Below the pieces are notes generated by a model. It was not told where the DNA came from. It did no database searches and was given only the letters and a program-made list of their open reading frames with translations. Below are positions 7,836 through 15,148 of a DNA stretch of 51,450 nucleotides, piece by piece (within the stretch, counting starts at the first letter, position 1; each line of letters begins with the position of its first letter). A program made the translations under genes and the position numbers. The stretch spans positions 159,032 to 210,481 of the forward strand of contig MGPQ01000005.1 of NCBI GenBank assembly GCA_001797465.1. Reading direction: 5' to 3'. Source of the stretch: Deltaproteobacteria bacterium GWB2_55_19 (GTDB taxonomy: Bacteria; Desulfobacterota; GWC2-55-46).

Positions 7836-9611
7836 CTATCTTTGCGCGTCCAGCATCTTCTGCAGGTTCTGTATGGCGGCTGTGTTGTCCGGGTTCATTG
7901 CGATGGCCTCGTTGAACGCGCCTGCCGCCTTATCCGTTGAGCCGGCCCCGGCGTACGCCATGCCGAGCCAGTTGAAGAGGTCGTCGGATGCGCCTCTGGA
8001 AGAGGCGGATTCAAAACTCGCCGCCGCCTCCGCGAACATCCCTTTCTGATAATAGGCCTTCCCCATAGCGAAGAGCATATTGGCCCGGACCGACTCGTTC
8101 TTTGTGAGCCCGACCGCCTTCTGGAACATCGGCAACGCCTTATCGAACTCCCTTAAGTTGTAATAGACGACGCCAATGTTCATGTAAAGGCCGCCCGCGT
8201 CAGGCGCAAGGGCGAGCGACTGTTCATACTCCCTTATGGCCTCTCCGTAAAACCCGGCCTCCGCGTAGGCGACCCCGAGGCTCCCGTGGGCCGTCGCGCT
8301 CTTCGGGGCGTCCTCGACCGCCCTTTTCCAGTACGACAACTCGTCCTTCCAGGTCTTTATCGAAGCTACCGTATCCACTGAATAGAATACGAGGAGCGGT
8401 AGTATTATAACGACCGGGACGGCCTTCATGAGGCTCCCGGAAGGCCCCCTGGAGGCCGTCTCCCGCGCGCCCAAAAACGACTTGAGGATGAGCGTAAAGA
8501 GTATCGCGAACCACGCGCTCGGCATATACAGGTACCTCGACGCGAAGACCCATTCCCCCTGTATGTACTTTATGAGCAAGATCGCCGGTGAGAGAGGGAC
8601 GAGTATCCAGAAAACACATAATACGATACCCCTGTCACGGGTCCTGTGGAGAGAGTAAAGGACGAGCGCAACAAGCAGGAGCGCGAGGATGACCTCGTGG
8701 TTCAATAGCCCAGTAATCGCATCCGTCGGCCTGAACGCGTAGTAGAGCTTCAGATCGAACGGGAAGACGAGCTTTCCGACATATTTGCCTGCTATCGCGG
8801 CAACGGACAGGACGTACTGTAAAGGCGTCATGGCGTGCTCGACGTTCAACGGGCCTCCGATCCATGACCGCGCGATAAGGAACGCGCCCGTCGCCATCGC
8901 ATATGGCATATAGCGCGCGACGGACTTAAGCGAGAGCCTCGAGGCTGAATAATCGTAAACAATAATGAGGAGCGGGAGGAAGATCGCCGTCTCCTTTGAG
9001 ATGAGGGCGACGGCGTAAAAGAAGACCGAGAGGGCGTAGAGGGGCATCGCGCCGGAGCGCGAGCTCAAGGACCTCGCGTAGAGATAGAAGGACAGGAGGC
9101 AAAGGAGCGTGAAGAAAAGCTCCATCACCGCGGCGACCCACGTGACCGCCTCGACATTGACCGGGTTAAGCGCGAACATGAGGGAAGCGGCGAGCGGCAA
9201 CGCGCCTAAAGCGCCGGCTCCCTGCCCCTGGTCGGCAAGCACGGGGCGGGCTTCCCTATCGGAGGAGAGGACGACCGACGCCGCCAGATAGACCATGATC
9301 GCGTTCAGGATATGCAGGACGACATTTACGAGGTGATACCCGAACGGCTCCTTTTCCGCGAAGGCGTATATGGCCATGTTGACGATGTGGAGCATCGGCC
9401 TGTAATAATTGGACGCACCCTGGACAAAGTCGCCCTCGTAATACCCCCACGGCGGAGAGGTGAATATGACGGGTATGTAGCGGGCGCTCGTCAGCCACTT
9501 GTTCTCGGTTATCTGGGGAAAGTCGTCGCGAAAAAAACCTGACGAGAGGGCGCCGAAGTAAACGGCGAAGGTGACGGCTATTATGACGAGGAACGGGAGG
9601 TACTTTTTCAT
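7836..9611 (-). CDS. Polytopic membrane protein with C-terminal TPR repeats (TMTC/DUF1736-like)
   Basis: 591 residues. The N-terminal about 430 residues contain roughly ten membrane helices, starting with MKKYLPFLVIIAVTFAVYFGALSSGFFRDDFPQITEN; the Asp-Asp in the first loop is the GT-C-like acidic motif. The C-terminal 160 residues are tetratricopeptide repeats (for example AHGSLGVAYAEAGFYGEAIREYEQSLALAPD and GGLYMNIGVVYYNLREFDKALPMFQKAV). This layout matches proteins annotated as TPR/DUF1736 or TMTC-like, suspected O-glycosyltransferases whose TPRs bind the acceptor protein. The upstream region has no strong ribosome site. Its pairing with a convergent GT-C gene suggests a cell-surface glycosylation locus (inference). 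Confidence 0.75.
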   Translation of the reverse strand: MKKYLPFLVIIAVTFAVYFGALSSGFFRDDFPQITENKWLTSARYIPVIFTSPPWGYYEGDFVQGASNYYRPMLHIVNMAIYAFAEKEPFGYHLVNVVLHILNAIMVYLAASVVLSSDREARPVLADQGQGAGALGALPLAASLMFALNPVNVEAVTWVAAVMELFFTLLCLLSFYLYARSLSSRSGAMPLYALSVFFYAVALISKETAIFLPLLIIVYDYSASRLSLKSVARYMPYAMATGAFLIARSWIGGPLNVEHAMTPLQYVLSVAAIAGKYVGKLVFPFDLKLYYAFRPTDAITGLLNHEVILALLLVALVLYSLHRTRDRGIVLCVFWILVPLSPAILLIKYIQGEWVFASRYLYMPSAWFAILFTLILKSFLGARETASRGPSGSLMKAVPVVIILPLLVFYSVDTVASIKTWKDELSYWKRAVEDAPKSATAHGSLGVAYAEAGFYGEAIREYEQSLALAPDAGGLYMNIGVVYYNLREFDKALPMFQKAVGLTKNESVRANMLFAMGKAYYQKGMFAEAAASFESASSRGASDDLFNWLGMAYAGAGSTDKAAGAFNEAIAMNPDNTAAIQNLQKMLDAQR

Positions 9612-9676
9612 GGGACCGGCTCTGCCCCTGCCTCTCAGAGCGAGGCTTTTCTCGCGTTATTAGCCCGGCGTAACGA

Positions 9677-9708
9677 GCGGACGTCCGTCCGCCGGCCAGG
9701 GAGGCCGG
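9677..9708. repeat. Two adjacent short hairpins in an intergenic spacer
   Basis: GCGGAC-GTCC-GTCCGC (9677-9692) is followed directly by CCGGCC-AGGGA-GGCCGG (9692-9708), both perfect 6-bp stems, in the 249-bp spacer between the TPR gene and the hemerythrin-like gene. The following GGAAGCGTTA resembles part of the longer dispersed repeat at 27609-27735 and 32881-33006, so it may be a degenerate relative. Confidence 0.4.
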
Positions 9709-9793
9709 AAGCGTTATGGGGCAAAAGATTATATCAAAATTACATCCGTGAGGGAATACCATAAATGCCGGGGGACCCTCGGTATGAGGAAGA

Positions 9794-9826
9794 CAAAAAA
9801 AGAGGCTGGCGCAAGCGCCAGCCTCT
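9794..9826 (-). terminator. Terminator of the hemerythrin-like gene
   Basis: On minus: AGAGGCTGGCGC (9826-9815), a tight 2-nt turn, GCGCCAGCCTCT (9812-9801), then seven T's (9800-9794). Perfect 12-bp stem, 35 bp beyond the stop codon. Confidence 0.9.
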
Positions 9827-9860
9827 TTCATTACATCCCAAAATGGGATACGGTCAACGG

Positions 9861-10661
9861 TCAGTGGCAACACCCCTGATGCGTAAGCTCCCTTAAGGCG
9901 ATGATCTCTTCGTTGAACGCGCCCCTCTCCTCATTAACCCGCTTCACCATCTCGGCTATCGGGACGGGCGTAAACTCCGCCTCTATCTTCCTCATCCCCT
10001 CGGCGAGGTCTCTCCGCATCGCCTTGTCAAGGCACTTGTCGACCATCTCGAAGAACTCCTGGTCCTCTTTCCTTATATGCCCCTTGAGAGAGACGATCAT
10101 GGAGGTTATGATGCCGTCAAGGATGGTCTCCTCCTCGAGGGCGTTGCGGAAGTTCGAGAGGAGCGACATGATTTCCCTGTGCTCCTCCTTTATGATCTCG
10201 GTAAGGGACTCCCCGAACGCCACGACACCCCTCATCGCCGGAAAGAGTACCTCCTCCTCCTTGAGCCCCGAGTGGAGGTGAATGGCGTTGGCGAGCTCAT
10301 AGGTTGAGACCCAGAGGGCTTTGATGTCGCGCCTCTTGACCTGCTCCTCAACCTCCTCGAACTTCCGAATAATCTGCCTGTGCTCGAGGATGAGTGTGCC
10401 GATGGGGTCGTTCTCGTCGAGCCACTGTTCCTCTGCCCCGTTGGACTCGGGCGCGATCCTGACGAGCTCCCTCACCTTGAATGGCCTGGAGAACCCGAGC
10501 TTACAGAAGCCCTTCGGGCTCCTGAAGAGCTCGGGGTCATCGTATGCGGCCTTTAGCTCCTTGAAAAGGTCCTCGTAAACGGCTATGGTACCCTCGCGGC
10601 AGTTGGCGCAGCATGTACCCTGCGTGCAACGGTACTTTATCTCTATTTTAAGATTTGACAT
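9861..10661 (-). CDS. Hemerythrin-like (HHE) di-iron protein with Cys-rich ends
   Basis: 266 residues, soluble. The central part is a hemerythrin/HHE helical bundle with candidate iron ligands H94 (LEHRQI), H128/H130 with E134-E136 (HLHSGLKEEE), H161 (EEHREIM) and H195 with the acidic residues after it (GHIRKEDQEFFE). Upstream of the bundle is a 70-residue region with four clustered Cys (C12, C17, C18, C21) and C53. The protein ends in HQGCCH, which could bind a further metal. HHE proteins bind oxygen or NO, or serve Fe-S repair. Its place in the nar region and its gene pairing with a DUF2299-type protein (28-bp gap) make a role in nitric oxide or oxygen stress during nitrate respiration reasonable, but this is inference. 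Confidence 0.8.
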   Translation of the reverse strand: MSNLKIEIKYRCTQGTCCANCREGTIAVYEDLFKELKAAYDDPELFRSPKGFCKLGFSRPFKVRELVRIAPESNGAEEQWLDENDPIGTLILEHRQIIRKFEEVEEQVKRRDIKALWVSTYELANAIHLHSGLKEEEVLFPAMRGVVAFGESLTEIIKEEHREIMSLLSNFRNALEEETILDGIITSMIVSLKGHIRKEDQEFFEMVDKCLDKAMRRDLAEGMRKIEAEFTPVPIAEMVKRVNEERGAFNEEIIALRELTHQGCCH

Positions 10662-10689
10662 TGGAATGACCTCCTCCTCGCCGGTGCTA

Positions 10690-11202
10690 TCAGGCGTGGC
10701 CTACGGTCTCGCCCTTATTAGCGGAGGGCATGACCGGCATGCCGAACTCGTCGTTGAACTTCGTTATTATGTAAAGTAGCGTCCTGTGATTCAGGAGGAG
10801 CCCCTCGTAGAGCTTGGTCTTTGTGAGGCTGTCGACGTAGAACTCATATGAGAACTGGACCTGCTTGGCCACGCCATGATCGTCCAGGTTCATATCGTAG
10901 GAGTTCTGCAGGAAGATGAGGTCCTTCCTTATCTCGCCGTAGAACGCGTCGCGGTCGTTCTCGTTCATCTTCTTAATCTTCTCCATGTGCTCGTTTGCGA
11001 TGGCGACACCGTTAAGGAGCACGATAAGCCCGGGGTAGTCCTTGGGCTGGATGACCCTCTGCCTCTTCATCGAACCGAGGGGATAATCGACCTCAAGGTG
11101 GAAATTAACGTTGTCGTCCTTGATGTCGGTCACCTGGTGGTGGTTCTCCTCAAGCCACTTCTTTATGATTTCCTTCGCCTGCTCCGTGGTAGTATTCTCC
11201 AT
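10690..11202 (-). CDS. DUF2299-like conserved hypothetical protein
   Basis: 170 residues, cytoplasmic. The N-terminal helix EIIKKWLEEN, the NFHLEVDYPLG strand, the QPKDYPGLIVLLNGV core and a C-terminal helical section (FSYEFYVDSLTKTKLYEGLL) match what I remember of DUF2299 (PF10061), a family without assigned function; the assignment is from memory. The ATG at 11202 has GGAGAGG just upstream. It is followed by the hemerythrin-like gene on the same strand, so the two are probably co-transcribed. Confidence 0.65.
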   Translation of the reverse strand: MENTTTEQAKEIIKKWLEENHHQVTDIKDDNVNFHLEVDYPLGSMKRQRVIQPKDYPGLIVLLNGVAIANEHMEKIKKMNENDRDAFYGEIRKDLIFLQNSYDMNLDDHGVAKQVQFSYEFYVDSLTKTKLYEGLLLNHRTLLYIITKFNDEFGMPVMPSANKGETVGHA

Positions 11203-11310
11203 TTAAGCCTCTCCTGAATATGATTTATCCCTGTATTTGGGTGTATTTTATCTTACTACAATGCGAGGGCTGTTGTCCAGTCCAAAGAGCCGTTTTCACA
11301 TATTTTGGCC

Positions 11311-11352
11311 CAAAAAATGAACAGGGCCGACCCCTCTTGGGGCCGGCCCTGT
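11311..11352 (-). terminator. Terminator of the DUF2769-type gene
   Basis: ACAGGGCCGACCCC (11321-11334), loop TCTT, GGGGCCGGCCCTGT (11339-11352): a 14-bp stem with one mismatch. On minus it is followed by TTCATTTTTTGG. It separates the DUF2769-type gene from the DUF2299/hemerythrin pair, which therefore probably has its own promoter. Confidence 0.8.
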
Positions 11353-11398
11353 CCTGTCGAATAATACGGGCCGCCGTCTGTCTAAAGGCGATACGTCT

Positions 11399-11719
11399 TT
11401 AGCCGCCCCCGCCCTGGTCGGATATGCCCTCGACCTTCAGGGCCTGGCAGACCTGGGAACACCTCGTGCAATAGAATGTGTGGGTGAGCTCATATTCCTT
11501 ATAGATCGCGCATGTCTGGCAGACGCAGTCCTTTTCCCACTGTATCTTCTTTGAGGTGCCGATGAGCGGAAAACAGTACCCCGTGGGGGCGTCGCCCGCC
11601 ACGTATGTCGGGCAAGCCGGGCACTTGCACTTCTTAAGGACATAATCCTGACGCTTCTGGTACTCCGCCTTCTCCATCTTCTCGATGCCGAACTTGTCGA
11701 TCCTGTCGTACTTGCCCAT
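11399..11719 (-). CDS. DUF2769-like cysteine-rich small protein
   Basis: 106 residues with ten or more Cys arranged as CKCPAC, GYCFP, CVCQTC, YCTRC and QVC, the pattern I associate with DUF2769; the family has no firmly known function and probably binds zinc or an Fe-S cluster. I start at the ATG at 11719 because AAGGAGGT lies between it and an earlier in-frame ATG at 11734, which would place the ribosome site inside the gene. Ends in a run of glycines. It lies 264 bp downstream of the nitrate transporter, beyond that gene's terminator, and may respond to the same signals. Confidence 0.7.
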   Translation of the reverse strand: MGKYDRIDKFGIEKMEKAEYQKRQDYVLKKCKCPACPTYVAGDAPTGYCFPLIGTSKKIQWEKDCVCQTCAIYKEYELTHTFYCTRCSQVCQALKVEGISDQGGGG

Positions 11720-11905
11720 TTGTACCTCCTTCATGGTTTACGCCGCCTTGGCGGCAAAAGTCTCAAATATAGACAACTCAAATCAAGGCCTCTGTATGCA
11801 TGGAATATATCGGGGTTAATGGAAATCGTCAAGTGAGACAGACGCATATTTTTGGATAGGTTTGAAAGGGGCGCATTGCATGTTGGATGACAGGCCTGTT
11901 AGAGC

Positions 11906-11944
11906 AAAAAAAACAGGGTGGACGCTTTCGCGCCCACCCTGTTT
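11906..11944 (-). terminator. Terminator of narK
   Basis: On minus: AAACAGGGTGGGCG, loop around CGAAAG, CGTCCACCCTGTTT with one mismatch pair, then eight T's (11913-11906, partly shared with the stem). Strong Rho-independent form, 40 bp beyond the narK stop. Confidence 0.9.
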
Positions 11945-11983
11945 GAATTACAACTTACTAAAGCCTTGCGTTACAGCCCGGGA

Positions 11984-13684
11984 CTACTGGCCCTGCCAGG
12001 ACCCCTTGGCCTTGTCCCACCATGTGCCGCCGGAGTTGCCGTAGTCATATCTCTCCGCGCCCTTACGGGTGTAGTACCACCAGTTGAGGAAGTTGGCATA
12101 CGCGTAGAAGACTGCGGCGCCGATGAAGAACGGCACAGCGCTGCCGTACTTGGTAATGGAAGCGCCAATGAGGCTTGTGAATATAAACGGGCCGAATGCG
12201 GCCCAAGCGCCGGTCCATCCGAGCATCTGCGCGCCCTTGGCCGGCGAATACGCGAACACTATTGGGTACTGGCGGAAGGTCGCCGCGTTGGCTATGCCGG
12301 TCATGAGGAATATCCATAGCATTATCAGGACAAACCCGGTGAACGACTCAAGCCCGGTCGGCTTAAGGAACCCGCCGAATACAAGGGCCAGACATCCGAT
12401 GATCTGCCCTATGAAGCACCACAACATGCCCTTTGACCCGCCCCACTTGTCGAATATAGGGCCGGTTAACGCGCGGGATAAACCGCCGATTAGCGGGCCG
12501 AGGTACGCGTACTGCAACGCGTCAGGCGCGCCGTCAAAACCGCCGTAGATGGTCTTGATCATTATCGGGAACGCGGCCGCATAACCGGAGAACGAACCGA
12601 ATGATGCGATATAGGTTACTGTGCAGTTCCAGGTATGCGTCAGCGCCCTGTCCTTGGTGCTGAGTATTTCAAACTGTTTCTTGAAGCCGCCGCTCTTGAC
12701 ACCGAGCGCGGCCGGGTCGATGCTTCTCAGCAACAACACGCAGAGTATGAAGGCCACGATGAGGAAAGGTACGTACCAGAACGCGGCGTTCTGTACCCAC
12801 ATGCCCTTCTTTATCACATTCTTGACCGTTACATCAGTGATTGCGCCGGCGTCGTTTCTCTTGACCTCTACCTTTACGCCTTTAGCAGTCCTTACTTCCG
12901 TAATGGCGCCCTTATCGTTTCTCGTTACATCTTCCTTTATAGCCTTGATGGTATCGGTCTCCTGAAGGACCACGTCCTTCAGCACGCCGCCTTCTTTTAC
13001 GACCATTACAGCGGGGATCCACTCAGGCTTGTTGATCACTACGTCAGTAACAACGCCGTTGTCCTTGATAACCGTTATCGCGCCCTTGATCGCATCGGCC
13101 TTCGTGAATAACTGCGGGCCGCCGGCTATCGCGCCGAGGACTGCGCCGCCGATGATGACGGGGGTTACGAACTGGACTACGCTAACGCCGAAGTTGCCTA
13201 TGCCGGCCTGGAGGCCCATGGCGAGGCCCTGGAGCCTCTTCGGGAAAAAGATGGAGGTGGAAGGCATATAGGAGGAGAAGTCGCCGCCGCCCATCCCGGT
13301 AAGGAACCCGATTATCATGAACGTGCCCCAGGTCGTGTTAAGGTCCTGCACCGCGTAGCCAAGCCAGACCATCGGTATGAGCTTGATGATCGTCGCTATG
13401 CTTACGACCGGCCTTGTCCCGAGTATTGGGATGAAGAATGAGTGAATGAGCCTCAATATGCCGGAAGCGAACCCGGGTATCGCCGCGAGCCAGAAGAGCT
13501 CCATGGTTGTGAACTTGAAGCCTATGGCGGGAAGCCTCACGACCACGGCGCTCATGACGAACCACGTGGCGAATGAGAATATCAGCGAGAACGTGGTTAC
13601 GCCGCATGTGCGCCACGCTATCCCGCTGGCGGTTTCGCGCCAGAACTGTTCATTCTCCGGCTGCCATTTTGTCAGTTTTGCCAT
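11984..13684 (-). CDS. narK: NarK-type nitrate/nitrite MFS transporter with a periplasmic repeat insert
   Basis: 566 residues. Start is the ATG at 13684 (MAKLTKWQPENEQFW) with AGGAG upstream; an earlier Met at 13789 adds 35 unrelated residues. It aligns by eye with E. coli NarK along the first five helices, including the TM2 arginine (ILRLIHSF, R78), the nitrate-signature glycines (AGIGNFGVSVVQ, 160-171) and the second arginine (GLSRALTG). Between TM5 and TM6 (about residues 194-294, nt 12803-13105) it carries a hydrophilic insert absent from E. coli NarK. The insert is built of four units of the form V-x-V-x-(2)-[DN]-x-G-x-[IV]-x-[DE]-V. By NarK topology this loop is periplasmic. Role: nitrate uptake and nitrite exchange for NarG. 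It follows narI on the same strand but has its own upstream region. Confidence 0.9.
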   Translation of the reverse strand: MAKLTKWQPENEQFWRETASGIAWRTCGVTTFSLIFSFATWFVMSAVVVRLPAIGFKFTTMELFWLAAIPGFASGILRLIHSFFIPILGTRPVVSIATIIKLIPMVWLGYAVQDLNTTWGTFMIIGFLTGMGGGDFSSYMPSTSIFFPKRLQGLAMGLQAGIGNFGVSVVQFVTPVIIGGAVLGAIAGGPQLFTKADAIKGAITVIKDNGVVTDVVINKPEWIPAVMVVKEGGVLKDVVLQETDTIKAIKEDVTRNDKGAITEVRTAKGVKVEVKRNDAGAITDVTVKNVIKKGMWVQNAAFWYVPFLIVAFILCVLLLRSIDPAALGVKSGGFKKQFEILSTKDRALTHTWNCTVTYIASFGSFSGYAAAFPIMIKTIYGGFDGAPDALQYAYLGPLIGGLSRALTGPIFDKWGGSKGMLWCFIGQIIGCLALVFGGFLKPTGLESFTGFVLIMLWIFLMTGIANAATFRQYPIVFAYSPAKGAQMLGWTGAWAAFGPFIFTSLIGASITKYGSAVPFFIGAAVFYAYANFLNWWYYTRKGAERYDYGNSGGTWWDKAKGSWQGQ

Positions 13685-13775
13685 TTTCAGATTACTCCTT
13701 TCACACTTATTGAAGTACGAGATAGTGCAGGGTGTAGCCGTGCGTCTGATGGAAGGGCCGGAAAAACCCCTCTGT

Positions 13776-13789
13776 CTTATATCGATCAA
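13776..13789 (-). promoter_or_regulatory. FNR/CRP-type box upstream of narK
   Basis: On minus TTGAT-CGAT-ATAAG: one perfect half-site and a 3-of-5 second half against TTGAT-N4-ATCAA. Its centre is about 98 bp before the narK ATG, which leaves room for activation at -41.5 with a 5' leader of about 55 nt. Suggestive for anaerobic control; weak match. Confidence 0.35.
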
Positions 13790-13866
13790 GTTTTTTAGTA
13801 GGTAGGTATTTGTGCTGAAACAGGGTGGTGCGCTACTGCGAAAGGCGTCTACTGGCGAAACTCAAA

Positions 13867-13892
13867 GAGGGTGGGCCCGAAGGCCCACCCTC
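13867..13892 (-). terminator. Hairpin after narI
   Basis: GAGGGTGGGCC (13867-13877), loop CGAA, GGCCCACCCTC (13882-13892): perfect 11-bp stem 6 bp beyond the narI stop. On minus only a short TTTGAG follows, so termination may be partial, giving attenuated read-through into narK. Confidence 0.7.
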
Positions 13893-13898
13893 CCGTGA

Positions 13899-14597
13899 TT
13901 ACTTGTACTGTACGATATTCTCGGTCTGCGGTGTCCTCTTGTACCACCTGACGACCTGGTAAGGCCTTACGAGGTACTTGTAAGGGTTCAATACCACGAA
14001 GTGGGCGAGCCTTGAGAACGGGATGAAGCCGATGAATATCAAAGCGTTGAAGATATGGACCTTGGTTATGAGGGGAAGCGTGGCCACATAATCGACGTTC
14101 GGGTTGAGCTTAAGGATCGACCAGATCCACGGTACAGCCGCTCCGGCGTACCAGTTGGAGCCCCACCTGTACATGGTGGCGTTAAGGACGCCCGTCACAA
14201 CCTGTATGAGGAGGACGATGAGTATGAGCACGTCCCAGGAGCTGGTAAGGGCCTTGACCCTGGAGTTCGTGAGCCTCCTGTAGATGAGGGCGAGGAGACC
14301 GAAGAGCGCCAGGAACCCGCACGAGAGCGCGGTGAGCTCAAGTATGTAGAGCCTTACCGGAGCTCCGTTCCACGCAAGGATCGCGCTCGGGAAGAATATC
14401 CCGAATATGTGTCCGAGAAGGATCGTTATGATCCCGTAGTGCCAGGGAAACGACCCGAAGAACAGGGTCTTGTTCTCCAGGAACTGCGAGGACTGCGACG
14501 ACCATGTGTATGCGTTGCTTTTGAATCTCCATATCGCGCCGACTATTGCTGTAAAGATCAGCACGTACGGCATTGCGCCGAACAGGACCTTATCCAT
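13899..14597 (-). CDS. narI: Respiratory nitrate reductase gamma subunit (cytochrome b)
   Basis: 232 residues with five membrane helices. The four haem-ligand histidines of NarI are present in the right spacing: H53 (PWHYG), H63 (LLGHIFG), H181 (KVHIFNA) and H199 (RLAHFVV), compared with 56/66/187/205 in E. coli. It oxidises quinol at the periplasmic side and passes electrons through two b haems to NarH. The ATG overlaps the narJ stop (TAATG). Last gene of the narGHJI block. Confidence 0.97.
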   Translation of the reverse strand: MDKVLFGAMPYVLIFTAIVGAIWRFKSNAYTWSSQSSQFLENKTLFFGSFPWHYGIITILLGHIFGIFFPSAILAWNGAPVRLYILELTALSCGFLALFGLLALIYRRLTNSRVKALTSSWDVLILIVLLIQVVTGVLNATMYRWGSNWYAGAAVPWIWSILKLNPNVDYVATLPLITKVHIFNALIFIGFIPFSRLAHFVVLNPYKYLVRPYQVVRWYKRTPQTENIVQYK

Positions 14598-15145
14598 TAT
14601 TTAGCCTCCTTAACATCCTTTTCTATGACTCTGTATATGGCACTTATCACGTGGAAATATATGCTCTTTCTGTTCTTTTCGAAGTTCTTGTAGAGCTTCT
14701 CCATCCCCATGATCACGAACGATTCCCTGAAGTCCTTCTTAAGGGCCTCGTCCTTGACTAAACCCAGGAAATGAAGCATGACAGGCAGATGGTCCGGAAG
14801 CTCGCCCTTGGCAAACGCGTCGAAAGGGAAACCGTTCTCATTGTACATCGACTTTATCGCGGAGAGCTTGCTCGCCCTCTTGAAGCCGTCGTAGATATGG
14901 TATCCCATGTCGAGCGTGAAGTCCGAGGTAAGCTCGAAGGTGTAGGAGTATACCCCTTGAAGATCATCAAGGGGTATCTCCTCCAAATCCTTCTGGAATT
15001 TCTTGAGCTCTTCCACAGACTCTGCCGGGTGGCCAGGCAGGGAGGAGAGCGTCTTTACGCACTCCTCGGCCTTAAGCTTTATATCCTCTTTCGGATATTC
15101 AAGCAACCCCGCAAGCTGTGTATATAAGCTCTTTTCCATGACCAT
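14597..15145 (-). CDS. narJ: Nitrate reductase assembly chaperone
   Basis: 182 residues, all-helical, TorD/NarJ family. It shows the typical start (LYTQLAGLLEYP), the central ELTSDFTLDMGYHIYDGF segment with DLPVML-like continuation (LPDHLPVMLHFLGL) and its usual position between narH and narI. NarJ binds apo-NarG and holds it for molybdenum cofactor insertion; it is not part of the finished enzyme. Start at 15145, three bases after the narH stop; a second ATG at 15139 is possible. Confidence 0.95.
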   Translation of the reverse strand: MVMEKSLYTQLAGLLEYPKEDIKLKAEECVKTLSSLPGHPAESVEELKKFQKDLEEIPLDDLQGVYSYTFELTSDFTLDMGYHIYDGFKRASKLSAIKSMYNENGFPFDAFAKGELPDHLPVMLHFLGLVKDEALKKDFRESFVIMGMEKLYKNFEKNRKSIYFHVISAIYRVIEKDVKEAK

Positions 15146-15148
15146 CGC

